From Mycobacteriaceae bacterium (GTDB taxonomy: Bacteria; Pseudomonadota; Gammaproteobacteria; Burkholderiales; Burkholderiaceae_D): 64,000 bases of DNA. This document shows, in pieces, positions 8,056 to 17,808 of this stretch (position 1 is the first letter of the stretch; every line of letters begins with the position of its first letter). The translations under genes were made by a program, and so were the position numbers. The notes beneath the pieces were generated by a model, which saw only the letters and a list, made by a program, of their open reading frames with translations, had not been told where the DNA came from and searched no databases. Where the stretch lies: the NCBI GenBank assembly GCA_903970145.1, contig CAJCHO010000104.1, positions 1-64,000 of the forward strand, read 5' to 3'.

Positions 8056-9038
8056 ACCGCCGCCTCCGGTTGTCCGTCATTGCCGTAGAGCGCCACCATC
8101 TCCCCGGCGCGGCGCGCCAGTTCGCGCTGCAGGGCGAGCGGCTCGAGCACCTCTATATCGATTCCAAAGCCGAGCAGCAGCCCGGCCGCGTGATCGACCG
8201 ACTCGATCTCGACCGTCGCAGTCCGGCTTCCATCCGAGCCGGGTGGCGCAGCGCGAATCGGTTCGGCCATCGCAGCTCCGAGCCGCTCCAGATGCGACAC
8301 CGCTGTGGCGCGCACGCGCAGCCTCGCATGGCCGGCCACGAGGCCGGTCTCGAACTTCGCCACTGCCCCTGACCACGCCGCAGGCAGATCGAATCGGGCC
8401 GGACGTCGAAAGCGCTCGCCAAGCAGCTGCGCGGCGCGCACATTCTCGACCTTGAAAATCATGGGGCGACCGGCGCGCTGGCAGACGAAATACCAGCCGC
8501 CTGCCTTAAGTACGAGGCCCAGAGGTTCGAGCACGCGCGTACTCGATTTCTGCCAGCTCTCGTAGTCAATTTTGACTCGCTGGTTCTCCCAGATCGCCTG
8601 GGCGATCACGCGCAGAAAGGGCGGTGGGGCTGCGACGCGCCGGTGCCACGGGGTCGCATCAAAGTGAAAGCGCTCCGCCATCTGCACTGCCGTGCCGCGC
8701 GTGCCTGGACTCGTTGCCGCCATGAGCTTCAGACGCGCAGTCACCGCGTCCAGCGACACGCCGAGCTCGGCGGCCGGACCAGGTAGACCGGCAAAGATCG
8801 CAGCCTCAATCTCGGCAGTCGTCATGCCAGTTGGTGCTTCGTTCCATCCTTCGGTGAGTACAAAGCCGCCATTGATCCCGAGTTCGGCGTAGACCGGCAC
8901 GCCGGCAGCGCTGAGCTCGTCGATGTCGCGATAGATGGTGCGCCTTGATACCTCAAATTCGTCAGCAAGTTCGCGTGCCGAGACGCGCCCGCGCACCTGC
9001 AGGCTGATGAGGATGGCAAGTAGGCGGCTTGCGCGCAT
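8052..9038 (-). CDS. YafY-type transcriptional regulator (HTH + WYL domain)
   Basis: This 328-residue regulator has an N-terminal DeoR/HTH_11 helix-turn-helix at residues 1-60, with RELADEFEVSRRTIYRDIDEL as the recognition region. A WYL domain spans roughly residues 135-230 (VKIDYESW, VLEPLGLVLKAGGWYFVCQ), followed by a C-terminal extension rich in Ala and Glu. WYL proteins sense small ligands or nucleic acids and usually control a divergent neighbour. Here that neighbour is the DUF1579-like gene at 9145. The intergenic region holds the palindrome TGACA-N5-TGTCA, a plausible operator. Confidence 0.93.
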   Translation of the reverse strand: MRASRLLAILISLQVRGRVSARELADEFEVSRRTIYRDIDELSAAGVPVYAELGINGGFVLTEGWNEAPTGMTTAEIEAAIFAGLPGPAAELGVSLDAVTARLKLMAATSPGTRGTAVQMAERFHFDATPWHRRVAAPPPFLRVIAQAIWENQRVKIDYESWQKSSTRVLEPLGLVLKAGGWYFVCQRAGRPMIFKVENVRAAQLLGERFRRPARFDLPAAWSGAVAKFETGLVAGHARLRVRATAVSHLERLGAAMAEPIRAAPPGSDGSRTATVEIESVDHAAGLLLGFGIDIEVLEPLALQRELARRAGEMVALYGNDGQPEAAV

Positions 9039-9060
9039 ACGTCAATTTAGCAGGAAATGT

Positions 9061-9075
9061 TGACATGGTTTGTCA
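9061..9075. promoter_or_regulatory. palindromic operator candidate for the YafY-type regulator
   Basis: TGACA-TGGTT-TGTCA is a perfect 5-base inverted repeat with a 5-base spacer, 23 bases upstream of the regulator start and 70 bases before the divergent gene. TGACA/TGTCA half-sites are common for this regulator type. Confidence 0.45.
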
Positions 9076-9144
9076 TATTTTGGGCGTCATTATGAATCCC
9101 GCATCTGCACAAATCCTGACCCATCAATCTCTGGAGCCATCAAC

Positions 9145-9726
9145 TTGAAACCAAGCCCACTATCGAGTGCCTTCGCGGCACTGGCATTTTCTTTCTCGTG
9201 CACCTTCACGGCGAACGTTTTCGCCGAATCGGCGAGCCCGGCTGCCAGCACTTCCCGGCCCGACGGACAGCACGACTTCGATTTTGAGATCGGCAAGTGG
9301 AACGTCCACCTAAAGCGCCTGCTTCACCCGCTCACGGGCTCGCACGAGTGGGTCGAGGCGGATGGCATCTCGGTAACCCGCAAGGTATGGGATGGGCGCG
9401 CCAATCTTGAGGAGTTCGAGGCTAAGGGGACAAGTGGACCCATCGAAGGACTCACCTTGCGTCTCTATGATCCCGTCGCCCACCAGTGGAGCCTCTTCTG
9501 GGCCAACCAGCGCGACGGCGTTCTGGCCACCCCTACGATTGGCGCCTTTCACGACGGGGTCGGTGAATTTACCGACTTCGAGAAAATCGAAGGACGCTAT
9601 ATCTGGGTGCGTTACCAGTGGTCACAGATCACGGCGCGCTCGGCACATTTTGAGCAGTCGTTCTCCGACGACGGCGGACGCACCTGGGAGGTGAACTGGA
9701 TCACCGATCAGACGCGCATCGACTAG
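9145..9726 (+). CDS. secreted DUF1579-like protein
   Basis: The product has 193 residues from a TTG start at 9145, chosen because CTGGAG lies 8 bases upstream and a signal peptide begins there (LSSAFAALAFSFSCTFTANVFA). The mature protein starts with a short low-complexity stretch. It continues with DGQHDFDFEIGKWNVH, the typical opening of DUF1579-type proteins, and ends in a lipocalin-like pattern (YDPVAHQWSLFWANQ, FEQSFSDDGGRTWEVNWI). These proteins have no agreed biochemical role. The divergent WYL regulator probably controls it. An in-frame TTG at 9070 lies inside the operator and was rejected. Confidence 0.76.
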   Translation: MKPSPLSSAFAALAFSFSCTFTANVFAESASPAASTSRPDGQHDFDFEIGKWNVHLKRLLHPLTGSHEWVEADGISVTRKVWDGRANLEEFEAKGTSGPIEGLTLRLYDPVAHQWSLFWANQRDGVLATPTIGAFHDGVGEFTDFEKIEGRYIWVRYQWSQITARSAHFEQSFSDDGGRTWEVNWITDQTRID

Positions 9727-9817
9727 CGCGGGGCAAGCGGCCAGATTTGCGAGCCTGGCGCCTTATGCGGAACTCGTAGCGACCCGGTGGTCACGCGGGG
9801 TCCGCCAGGCGCCGCCC

Positions 9818-11896
9818 TCAGTCGCTGCCTGGGGCGATGAGGCGCACCAAGGCATCGACACCCCACACTGCGTCTTCGCAGGCAATCAATGGATTGACAT
9901 CGAGCTCGAGCAATTGCGCGGCGTGCTTCTCAGCGTAGTCGGCGATCGCTTCGATCGCGTCGATCACCTGATCCAGCTTCGCCTGGGGCTGACCACGGTA
10001 ACCATCAAGGAGTACGAAGCAGCGCAGGCTGCGCAGGGCGTCCTCGATGTCGGCACGCGTGGACGGCAGCAGCAGGGTTACCGAATCGGCGAGCAGTTCA
10101 ACCAGGATACCGCCGGCGCCAATCGTCAGCGCCAGGCCGAACTGGGCGTCGCGCGTTACGCCAACGATCAGCTCCGCGATGCCGCCCTTGACCATTTTCT
10201 CGACGAGGAACACGTCGAAATGGGCCTGAATTGAAGCGATCGCAGCGCGTACCGCGTCGGCATTGGCGAGATTGAGCTTGACCGCACCCATTTCAGTCTT
10301 GTGGGCAAGTCCGGCGGAGATCGCCTTGACGACGACCGGATAGCCAAGCTCCTCGGCCGCCTCGACGGCTTTTTCAAGGCCACGCGCACAACGTCCCTCG
10401 GGAATCTGCAGTCCGTGACGAGCCAATGCCGCCTTGGCACTCTGTTCGTCGAGCATGATCTCGGGGCCGACAGCGCGACGGCCGCTTGCGATCAGGTTTG
10501 TGATGCGAGCCTGATCGCGGCGCCGCGCCGCGATCCCCGCTGCGGCGGTGATTGCCACGACCGCCTCTCGCAGTCCCTGTAGGGGCGCGATGCCGGCGGC
10601 ATACAGGCGTTGCGCTGCCTCGGCAGGCATGAGCTCGGCCATCGAGCTGACCATGATGCATGGCTTGTCGGTGCTGGCGCGGGCGGCAATGAAACCCTTT
10701 ATCACATGGTCCCAGCCCGGCAGTGCGCCGGCTTCGGCGTTCGGGAAATCGAGCACCAGGAGGCACACATCAATCCGCGCCTTCATCATGCTGGTAAAAC
10801 ACGCCGTGAGCGCCGGCTCGTCTTCCCAGATATAGGTCTGGTAGTCGAGAGGATTATGTATGGCAACCAGCGGCCCGAGCGTCTGCGCGAGCTCACTGTG
10901 CACCGTGCTATCAAGCGTGGGGAATTCCAGCCCGAGGGTCTCGCCCAGATCGGCCATCATCAGCGCATCGCCACCTGAACAGCTCAAGGAGCCTACCCGC
11001 ACGCCTTCGACCGTGCCGCAGGTGTGCAGCAGTTTCAGGGTCTCGAGAAATTCCCCCAGTTCGGCGACCCGCGCGACTCCGAGGCGTCTGAATAGCGCCG
11101 TATACAGAACGTCAGAGCCTGCCAGTGAGCGCGTGTGACTGGCGGCGAGTTCTGCCCCGACCTCCGAGGCCCCGACCTTGAGTACGACGATCGGTATGCC
11201 CCTGGCAAGCGCCAGCTGCGCGGCCCTGGCAAATGCCGCCACATCTGTGAGCCCCTCCAGATAGAGACCGATTGCTGTCACCCGCTCGTCGTCGAGCACT
11301 ACCTCGATGCAGTCATGAATATCGGAGACAGCCTTGTTGCCCAGAGCGACCATGTAGGCAATGGGCAGGTGATGCCTTTGCATCGTCAGGTTAAGCGCGA
11401 TGTTGCCGCTTTGCGCGATGATCGCCACGCCGCGGGCAACGCGCGTTCCGCCAAAGTGGTCCGGCCACAGGGTGCAGCCATCAAGAAAGTTGATCACGCC
11501 GTAACAATTGGGCCCGAGCAGCGCCATCGGCCCGGCCGCCTCTACCAGCTGTTCCTGCAGCGCCACACCGTCGCCACCCACCTCCGCGAACCCGGAGGCA
11601 TAGCACACCGCGCCCGCAGCACCGCGCTTGGCCAGCGCCCTGACTACCTCGATCGTCTCGAGTCGCGGCACCGCGACGAAACTTGCCTCAGGAACGCCCG
11701 GCAGACTCGCCACGTCAGGGTAAGTCGCCATCCCTTCGATATGCGAGCGACGCGGATTGATGGGCCAGATCTGGCCCTTGTAGCCGATCTTGCGAGACTG
11801 TCTGATTACCTCGGCCGCGATCTCGCCACCCACCACGGCGATGCTGGCCGGATTGAAGAGCTGCTTGAGACGCGAAACCCTGTATTGTCCGTTCAC
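9818..11896 (-). CDS. ADP-forming acyl-CoA synthetase (acetate-CoA ligase type)
   Basis: This 692-residue fused alpha-beta enzyme converts an acid, CoA and ATP to acyl-CoA, ADP and phosphate, reversibly. The CoA-binding Rossmann domain occupies residues about 10-105 (FNPASIAVVGGE, WPINPRR). The ligase domains follow, with the phosphohistidine candidate H254 in ASHTRSLAGSD. An ATP-grasp domain spans about 480-690 (LGYPVVVKAISAGLAHKTE, GGIAELIVG, ELDVNPL). It is the last gene of the leftward operon, 98 bases after the aminotransferase. Its likely job is to activate or release the carbon skeleton left after transamination. The acid substrate cannot be read from the sequence. Confidence 0.93.
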   Translation of the reverse strand: MNGQYRVSRLKQLFNPASIAVVGGEIAAEVIRQSRKIGYKGQIWPINPRRSHIEGMATYPDVASLPGVPEASFVAVPRLETIEVVRALAKRGAAGAVCYASGFAEVGGDGVALQEQLVEAAGPMALLGPNCYGVINFLDGCTLWPDHFGGTRVARGVAIIAQSGNIALNLTMQRHHLPIAYMVALGNKAVSDIHDCIEVVLDDERVTAIGLYLEGLTDVAAFARAAQLALARGIPIVVLKVGASEVGAELAASHTRSLAGSDVLYTALFRRLGVARVAELGEFLETLKLLHTCGTVEGVRVGSLSCSGGDALMMADLGETLGLEFPTLDSTVHSELAQTLGPLVAIHNPLDYQTYIWEDEPALTACFTSMMKARIDVCLLVLDFPNAEAGALPGWDHVIKGFIAARASTDKPCIMVSSMAELMPAEAAQRLYAAGIAPLQGLREAVVAITAAAGIAARRRDQARITNLIASGRRAVGPEIMLDEQSAKAALARHGLQIPEGRCARGLEKAVEAAEELGYPVVVKAISAGLAHKTEMGAVKLNLANADAVRAAIASIQAHFDVFLVEKMVKGGIAELIVGVTRDAQFGLALTIGAGGILVELLADSVTLLLPSTRADIEDALRSLRCFVLLDGYRGQPQAKLDQVIDAIEAIADYAEKHAAQLLELDVNPLIACEDAVWGVDALVRLIAPGSD

Positions 11897-11994
11897 CCTG
11901 CCAACCTTCCCGATTAAAGAGGGCCCACGCGCAAGCCGGCGCTGCTGCGCGTCAGGCGCGGCGCCGGTTCACGCCTCGACCGGAGTTGCAAGCG

Positions 11995-13407
11995 CTACGC
12001 GACCTTGATGCCGAGCTCCTGCTCGACCTCGTGCATGGTCCGCACGATCCCCTCGCGCAGGATGTCGAACATGCGATCGATTTCCTGGTGCGTGATGATC
12101 AGTGGCGGCGAAAACACACACTGATTCACGAGTGGCCGCACCAACAGGCCGAGCTCGTGGCAATGACGATCGATCCGAGCCCCAAGGTCCGTGTCCAGTT
12201 CGAGTGCGCGCTCTTCGTCGACGTGGTAGTCCATCAGGTGAGCCACGGTGCATTCGACACAGCCAACGAGGCCCATGCCGCGGGCATCGAACACCATCGG
12301 GATATCGCGCAAGCCGTGCAGGCGCTCCAGAAAATGCGGGCTGACCTCACGCACATAGTCGAGAATTCCCTCGCGCTCGAAAATCTCGATGTTTTTCAAC
12401 GCGGCTGCGCACGCTACCGGATGCCCTGAATAGGTAAAGCCGGATCCAAAACTCGCGCCGCGCGCATTCTCCCCGGACACTTCCGAAAACAGGCGATCCG
12501 ATACCAGGCAGGCGCCCAGCGGGATATAGCCCGAGGTCAGTCCCTTGGCACAGATGATCATGTCAGGCTCGATCCCGAAGACTTCCTTGGACGCGAACCA
12601 GTGTCCAAGGCGCCCGAATCCCGTGACCACCTCGTCAGCAATGAACAGCACATCGTACTTGCGGCAGATCTCCCAGCAGCGCTTGAAGTAGCCGTCCGGT
12701 GGCACGATCACACCTCCGGAAGCCTGGATCGGCTCGGCGATGAAGGCACCCACATTGGCCGCACCCAGCTCGATGATCTTTTTTTCGAGATCATTGACCT
12801 TCTCGGTGCAGAAGGTCTCAAGGCTCATGCCTGTCGGTCGGCGCGCCGGATTGACGTGGGGCAGGATGTGCGCGAGCGGTGAAGCGATGTCGAACCAGTT
12901 TTTCTCGCGATCCTTGCCGGTCACGAGAGCACCCAGGTAGGTACTGCCGTGGTAGGCATTCTCGCGCGAGATGATGTGCTTTTTCCCGGGCCGACCCTTG
13001 ATGTTGTTGTAGTAGTGGACAAAGCGCAGCGCCGTGTCGACGGCAGTTGAGCCACCGGTTGTCAGGAACACGTGATTGAGGTCCCCGGGTGCCATGGCAG
13101 CCAGGCGCGCGGCCAGGCGCGCAGGCGGCGCGCTGGTTAGCGAAAACGGATTCATGTAGGGCAAGCGCATGACCTGCTCGGCGATCGCATCGGCCATCTC
13201 GCGACGGTTGTAGCCGATCTGCACACACCACATGCCCCCAGGCCCGTCGATCAGCTTCTGGCCGTTTTCGTCGTAGATGTAGATGCCTTCGCCGTGACTG
13301 GCGATAGCCCGATTGGCATGGCCGGCGTCAGGCATGAATTCCCAGGGATGGAACCAGCGGTTATTGTCGTCGCTGCGGATGCTTTGAAAATCGTGTGGCG
13401 GATTCAT
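11995..13407 (-). CDS. class III (omega) aminotransferase, PLP-dependent
   Basis: The product has 470 residues and resembles SpuC-type polyamine or omega-amino-acid:pyruvate aminotransferases. Visible features are the N-terminal substrate loop (DGPGGMWCVQIGY), the Gly-rich cofactor segment (TTGGSTAVDTALRF), YHGST, the cofactor Asp258 in FIADEVVTGFGR and the Schiff-base Lys288 in CAKGLTSGYIPLGA. The enzyme would convert a primary amine to an aldehyde while aminating pyruvate or a similar keto acid. It lies 17 bases downstream of potI, so amine import and transamination are co-expressed. The exact amine is unknown. Confidence 0.94.
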   Translation of the reverse strand: MNPPHDFQSIRSDDNNRWFHPWEFMPDAGHANRAIASHGEGIYIYDENGQKLIDGPGGMWCVQIGYNRREMADAIAEQVMRLPYMNPFSLTSAPPARLAARLAAMAPGDLNHVFLTTGGSTAVDTALRFVHYYNNIKGRPGKKHIISRENAYHGSTYLGALVTGKDREKNWFDIASPLAHILPHVNPARRPTGMSLETFCTEKVNDLEKKIIELGAANVGAFIAEPIQASGGVIVPPDGYFKRCWEICRKYDVLFIADEVVTGFGRLGHWFASKEVFGIEPDMIICAKGLTSGYIPLGACLVSDRLFSEVSGENARGASFGSGFTYSGHPVACAAALKNIEIFEREGILDYVREVSPHFLERLHGLRDIPMVFDARGMGLVGCVECTVAHLMDYHVDEERALELDTDLGARIDRHCHELGLLVRPLVNQCVFSPPLIITHQEIDRMFDILREGIVRTMHEVEQELGIKVA

Positions 13408-13424
13408 AGGGGTCCTTGCTGCTT

Positions 13425-14261
13425 CTAGCTTTGCGAGTAACTCAGGTAGATCTCACGCTCGCGCCGCCTTTGACGGGCCAGCATGAAATGATTGTTGACG
13501 ACGACCACGACACTGACGATGCCGATGAAAAGCGTGCCAAGGGCATTGATCTCGGGATTCAGACCGACCCGGGCGCGCGAGAATACGATCATAGGCAGGA
13601 GCGTCGAGTCAGGACCGGAGAGAAACGCCGTCATCAGTACGTCGTCGATGGAAATCGTGAACGACAGCAGCCAGCCCGAAATCAGCGCCTGGGAAATAAG
13701 CGGGAGCGTGATATCCCAGAACACGCGCAGCGGTGTCGCGCCCAGCACCTGGGCCGCCTCGTGCAGTGATTCGTCCATGCTTAACAGACGCGAATGCACC
13801 GTGATCGCCACATAGGACACGCACAGCATCGTGTGCCCAATCCAGATGGTGAGCATTCCCCGTTCCGGCCAGCCAAAGGCCTGTTGCATGGCGACAAAAA
13901 GCAGCAGCAGCGAAATGCCCTGGATCACCTCGGGGATGACCAGGGGGGCATTGATCATGCCGGTGAAAAGCGTCATGCCGCGAAAACGCGTAAAGCGCGC
14001 CAGCACATAGCCTGCCCAGGTACCGATCAGTACCGCCGAGAAGGAAGTGGCAACCGCAATCCGCAGGCTCGCCCAGGCAGCCGCGAGCAGTTCCTCGTCC
14101 TCGGTCAGCGCGACATACCACCTGAAGGAAAAGTGGGTCCAAACGCTGACGAGCTTGGATTCATTGAACGAATAGATGACCACGCAGACCGTGGGCACAT
14201 AGAGGAACAGGAAGACCAGCGCCAGATAGCCGCCTCCGAGCCATTTGTTGACGCGACTCAT
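13425..14261 (-). CDS. potI: polyamine-type ABC transporter permease, PotI-like
   Basis: This inner-membrane protein of 278 residues has six predicted helices, starting with YLALVFLFLYVPTVCVVIYSF. The cytoplasmic EAA loop (ESLHEAAQVLGATPLRVFWDITLPLI) contacts the ATPase. The ATG overlaps the stop of the PotH gene by 4 bases, so the two permeases are translationally coupled. They form the heterodimeric channel for the ligand of the PotF-like protein. The sequence is full length for the family. Confidence 0.94.
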   Translation of the reverse strand: MSRVNKWLGGGYLALVFLFLYVPTVCVVIYSFNESKLVSVWTHFSFRWYVALTEDEELLAAAWASLRIAVATSFSAVLIGTWAGYVLARFTRFRGMTLFTGMINAPLVIPEVIQGISLLLLFVAMQQAFGWPERGMLTIWIGHTMLCVSYVAITVHSRLLSMDESLHEAAQVLGATPLRVFWDITLPLISQALISGWLLSFTISIDDVLMTAFLSGPDSTLLPMIVFSRARVGLNPEINALGTLFIGIVSVVVVVNNHFMLARQRRREREIYLSYSQS

Positions 14262-15172
14262 GATTCCGCCAATTCACGCTGACGCACGCGCTGGAACCAG
14301 GCCATGGGCAAGAGTAGCAAGAGGACCATCGCGACGGTTGCAGCCGAAGCCGAGGGCCAGTCGGTGTTCACGAAGAAATCGTCCCACATGACGCGACCGA
14401 TCATCAGCGAGTTCGACCCGCCCAGCAGTTCCGGGATCACGTATTCGCCAACGGCCGGGATGAACACGAGCAAAGAAGAGGCGATGATGCCGCGGCGCGA
14501 CATGGGCAGCGTGATCGTAAGAAAGGCGCGCCAGGGTCGCGCACCGAGGTCGGATGCTGCCTCCACCAGGGTGAAGTCGAGCTTCACGAGGTAGGCGTAC
14601 AGGGGCAGCATCAGATAAGGCAGATAGTTGTAGACCATGCCAATCATCAGGCCCCAGTTGTTGTGATAGAGCTTCAGAGGCTCGTCACGCAGCGTTGTCC
14701 AGATCAGGAAGTCATTGATCAGGCCCTGGTTTTTCAGGAGGCCAATCCATGCATAGACGCGGATCAGGTAACTGGTCCAGAAAGGCAGCATCACCAGCAT
14801 CAGCAGCAGATTGCGCCAGGCCGGGTTGCTGCGCGCGATCAGGTAGCACGCCGGGTAACCGATCAAGAGGCACAATAGCGTCGTAGCTCCGGCAATCAGC
14901 AGTGAAAACAGGTAAGCATTGATGTACAGCGAGTCGGTTGCGACCGAAACGTAGTGCTCGAAATTCAAGGCGATCTGCAAAAAGCCATCGCGAAACTGTG
15001 CAAGAGGGGTATAGGGCGGCACGCTCATTTGCGTGTTCGCAAAGCTGATCTCGAAAACCGCGCCAAAGGGCAAGAGGAAAAACACCAGCAGAAAGCTAAA
15101 AGGCACGGCGATGACGATCGTCCTGCCCGACGGCAGCAACTTAGCCAGTCGTGCCGTACGGGCGGCATTCAT
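14258..15172 (-). CDS. potH: polyamine-type ABC transporter permease, PotH-like
   Basis: The inner-membrane permease has 304 residues from the ATG at 15172 ([13 protein letters not shown]). That codon overlaps the PotG stop as ATGA. Six hydrophobic segments are visible (TIVIAVPFSFLLVFFLLPFGAVF first). The EAA motif is VEAASDLGARPWRAFLTITLPM. Longer in-frame extension upstream only repeats PotG sequence in another frame and was discarded. It pairs with PotI and with the ATPase PotG. Confidence 0.94.
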   Translation of the reverse strand: MNAARTARLAKLLPSGRTIVIAVPFSFLLVFFLLPFGAVFEISFANTQMSVPPYTPLAQFRDGFLQIALNFEHYVSVATDSLYINAYLFSLLIAGATTLLCLLIGYPACYLIARSNPAWRNLLLMLVMLPFWTSYLIRVYAWIGLLKNQGLINDFLIWTTLRDEPLKLYHNNWGLMIGMVYNYLPYLMLPLYAYLVKLDFTLVEAASDLGARPWRAFLTITLPMSRRGIIASSLLVFIPAVGEYVIPELLGGSNSLMIGRVMWDDFFVNTDWPSASAATVAMVLLLLLPMAWFQRVRQRELAES

Positions 15173-16302
15173 TTGGTCAGCACCACAAGACAGTCCGCGT
15201 CCCAGCTCAGGTAGACGGTGTCGCCGTAGTCGGGCGCCGGATCCAGCGCGCGCACTGCCATGCGCGACAGATCGACCATCATCAGGCGGCCGCCATCGAG
15301 GCGAACATGGAAAACCGTATAGCTGCCCATATAGGCGTACTGTTCGATCTTGCCGCAGGCCCAATTCGAGTCCTTGTGCGGCTTCTGCGCTGACATCGTG
15401 ATGCGCTCCGGTCGCAGCGAGAGCTGGGCGACCATGCCCTTCTTGGCATTCATGGCGTTGGGGACTTGCAGCGGATTGGCCAGATCGGCACATTCGAAGC
15501 TGCGTGACTCATCGCCATCGAGCACGCCGCCAAACAGGTTGGTCGAGCCGATGAACTCGGCGGCAAAGCGGCTCGTCGGGGTCTCGTAGACCTGGTGGGG
15601 CGTGCCCATCTGCACAATGCGCCCGTCGCTCATCACCGCCAGGCGGTCGGCCATGGTCATCGCTTCCTCCTGATCGTGGGTCACCATGATGCAGGTGACT
15701 CCCACCGAGTAGAGAATGTGACCCAGCTCGAACTGGGTCTGCTGGCGAATCTTCTTGTCGAGCGCCGACATCGGTTCATCGAGCAGCAGCAGTTTGGGGC
15801 GCTTGACGAGGCTGCGCGCGAGGGCGACACGCTGCTGCTGGCCGCCGGACAACTGGTGCGGTTTGCGCTTGGCGTACTTCCCCATCTGAACCAGCTCGAG
15901 CGCCGCGGCAACGCGCTCGCGGATCTCTTCTTTGGCACGACCTTCGCGCTTGAGGCCATAAGCCGCATTGGCTTCGACAGTCATGTGCGGAAACAGCGCA
16001 TACGACTGGAACATCATGTTCACCGGACGCCGATAACTGGGCAAAAGAGTGATGTCCTCGCCGTCGACGATGATGCGTCCCGAGTCGGGTAGGGTCAGGC
16101 CGGAGATCAGGCGTAGCAGGGTCGATTTGCCGCAGCCGGAGCTTCCCAGAAGCGCGAACAGCTCGCCCTTCTTGATCGACAGGCTCAGCGAATCGACCGC
16201 CGTCGATTCCCCAAAATGCTTGGTGACCTCGACGATGCGCACGAAGTCGGCCGGGGCCTCTCCCATGCCTGGTTTTTGCGGCCGCGCTGCTTCGTTCGTC
16301 AT
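15169..16302 (-). CDS. potG: polyamine-type ABC transporter ATPase, PotG-like
   Basis: The 377-residue ATPase powers amine import. Walker A is GSSGCGKST (residues 53-61), the Q-loop is [13 protein letters not shown], the signature LSGGQQQR starts at residue 151, Walker B is LLLLDEP and the switch His is in [10 protein letters not shown]-terminal TOBE-type regulatory region follows (LRPERITMS). Overall it matches E. coli PotG closely. One change is MSALDKK where PotG has MGALDKK. The gene follows the acyl-CoA dehydrogenase gene by 83 bases in the same transcription direction. Confidence 0.95.
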   Translation of the reverse strand: MTNEAARPQKPGMGEAPADFVRIVEVTKHFGESTAVDSLSLSIKKGELFALLGSSGCGKSTLLRLISGLTLPDSGRIIVDGEDITLLPSYRRPVNMMFQSYALFPHMTVEANAAYGLKREGRAKEEIRERVAAALELVQMGKYAKRKPHQLSGGQQQRVALARSLVKRPKLLLLDEPMSALDKKIRQQTQFELGHILYSVGVTCIMVTHDQEEAMTMADRLAVMSDGRIVQMGTPHQVYETPTSRFAAEFIGSTNLFGGVLDGDESRSFECADLANPLQVPNAMNAKKGMVAQLSLRPERITMSAQKPHKDSNWACGKIEQYAYMGSYTVFHVRLDGGRLMMVDLSRMAVRALDPAPDYGDTVYLSWDADCLVVLTK

Positions 16303-16385
16303 GACTCTACCAGTGCACCAGTTCGGTTACCGAGATAGCGAGCGCCTGCCACTGCGCCGCGATGGCGGCGCGACTGCGCCCTTGC

Positions 16386-17561
16386 CTAACCTATCAGATT
16401 ATCGACACCACGCTTGAGCAGGCTGCGGGCAATGATGAGGCGCTGGATTTCGCTGGTGCCTTCCCAGATGCGATCAACGCGCAACTCCCGGTAGAAGCGC
16501 TGCGCGGCGTTGCTGCGCAGGTAGCCACGCCCCCCAAAAATCTGTACGACCCGGTCGGCAACCCGATTGGCCATTTCCGAGCCGGTCAGCTTGGCCATCG
16601 AGCAGTGGGTGTGAACCACCGCGAGATCGTCACCGCGGTCCTGCATGGCCGCTGCCTCATAGGTCATCAGGCGGCTACCCCAGAGTTCGGTGAGGCTGTC
16701 GGCCAACATCGCCTGGATCAGCTGGTATTCGGAAATCGGCTGCCCGGATACGACCCGCGCCTTTGCGAATTCGGCGCCCATCTCGATGAGCCGCGCCGCA
16801 GCACCGCAGCAGCGCGCCGCGATCATCAGGCGTTCGCGACGAAACCAGCTGCGCGTGTAGTTCATGCCGCCCCCGATCGGGCCGATGCGATTGGCCGCCG
16901 GCACGCGCACCCGGTTAAAGCGATAGGTCGGATGATGCGAGGAATAAGTATGGCCGAACAAGGGGTTGTCGATCATCTCAATGCCGGGAGCATCGAGGTC
17001 AACGAAGAACAGAGCATGCTGCTTTTGCCCGTCCTGGGTCCCGGTTATCGCCTGCAGGAAAAAGAAATCTGCCTTGTTCGCGCTGGTAACAAACCATTTC
17101 TCGCCATCGATGACATAGTGATCCCCTTCGAGTCGCGCCGTCGTGGTGATGGCGTCGTTGTCGGAGCCCGCCTCTTCCTCGGTGATCGCATAGCACTCGC
17201 GACGCTTGCCGGCCATCATCGGCTTTATATAGCGCTCAAGCTGGTCCGGACTGCACGCGTCGAACATCCATGAATGCGCCTCGGGAACGCTCCAGCACAG
17301 GGCATTGGTGACTCGCCCCAACTGCTCCCAGATGACGACCTGATCGAGCATTGGCAACTGCAGGCCACCATGTAGCAGGGGTGCATCGATCCTGCTCAAT
17401 CCAAGCGCGAGCCCCCCGGCCTTCTGGCGCGCCACGATCTCGGCAGGCAGAACCCCTTCATTGAGCTCGGCCTGTTCCTCATGCGGAATCAGTTCCTCTT
17501 CGGCGTATTGGCGCGCCTTGCGCTGCCACTCGAGGGTCGATGATGAAAGGGGGTAAGCCAT
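16386..17561 (-). CDS. acyl-CoA dehydrogenase
   Basis: This 391-residue flavoprotein would oxidise an acyl-CoA to an enoyl-CoA and pass electrons to ETF. Visible motifs are the FAD segment YAITEEEAGSDNDAITTTA, the middle-domain WFVTSANKADFF, QIFGGRGYL and the catalytic base E367 in IWEGTSEIQR. Length and domain order are normal. It is the first gene of the leftward operon, ahead of the importer. The start at 17561 follows AGGAAA. Acyl-CoA dehydrogenases next to amine importers are unusual. The likely substrate is the CoA ester of the deaminated amine skeleton (inference). Confidence 0.93.
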   Translation of the reverse strand: MAYPLSSSTLEWQRKARQYAEEELIPHEEQAELNEGVLPAEIVARQKAGGLALGLSRIDAPLLHGGLQLPMLDQVVIWEQLGRVTNALCWSVPEAHSWMFDACSPDQLERYIKPMMAGKRRECYAITEEEAGSDNDAITTTARLEGDHYVIDGEKWFVTSANKADFFFLQAITGTQDGQKQHALFFVDLDAPGIEMIDNPLFGHTYSSHHPTYRFNRVRVPAANRIGPIGGGMNYTRSWFRRERLMIAARCCGAAARLIEMGAEFAKARVVSGQPISEYQLIQAMLADSLTELWGSRLMTYEAAAMQDRGDDLAVVHTHCSMAKLTGSEMANRVADRVVQIFGGRGYLRSNAAQRFYRELRVDRIWEGTSEIQRLIIARSLLKRGVDNLIG

Positions 17562-17604
17562 GGATTTTTCCTGTTATCGGAGTTCGCGCGCCCGTCTTCG
17601 CGGT

Positions 17605-17619
17605 CGTTCATATTGAACG
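17605..17619. promoter_or_regulatory. BetI-box-like palindrome in the divergent control region
   Basis: CGTTCA-TAT-TGAACG is a perfect palindrome 44 bases upstream of the acyl-CoA dehydrogenase gene. TTGAACG/CGTTCAA half-sites resemble reported BetI boxes. The BetI-like TetR protein encoded at 5340 is the natural candidate to bind here. The rest of the 17562-17896 region holds no gene. Confidence 0.45.
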
Positions 17620-17808
17620 GTAATACAAAATAGATTCACTTGCAATCCATGTCGCGGCAATTGCGGCAGGACAGCATCGAATCGCAGCGCACAATCCGTG
17701 CCGTCAATCCACCCCTGCCCCGTGGCAGCGTCAGGCTGTTGCGCTGCATGGCAGGCCTGCCGGCAACGCGCCGGATCAAGCCACAACATCACCCGACTAT
17801 TGCCTCTA

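Noticed and set aside
11936-11967. GC-rich hairpin between the aminotransferase and acyl-CoA synthetase genes
   Set aside because: Seven-base arms without a T-run; could be chance in this base composition.
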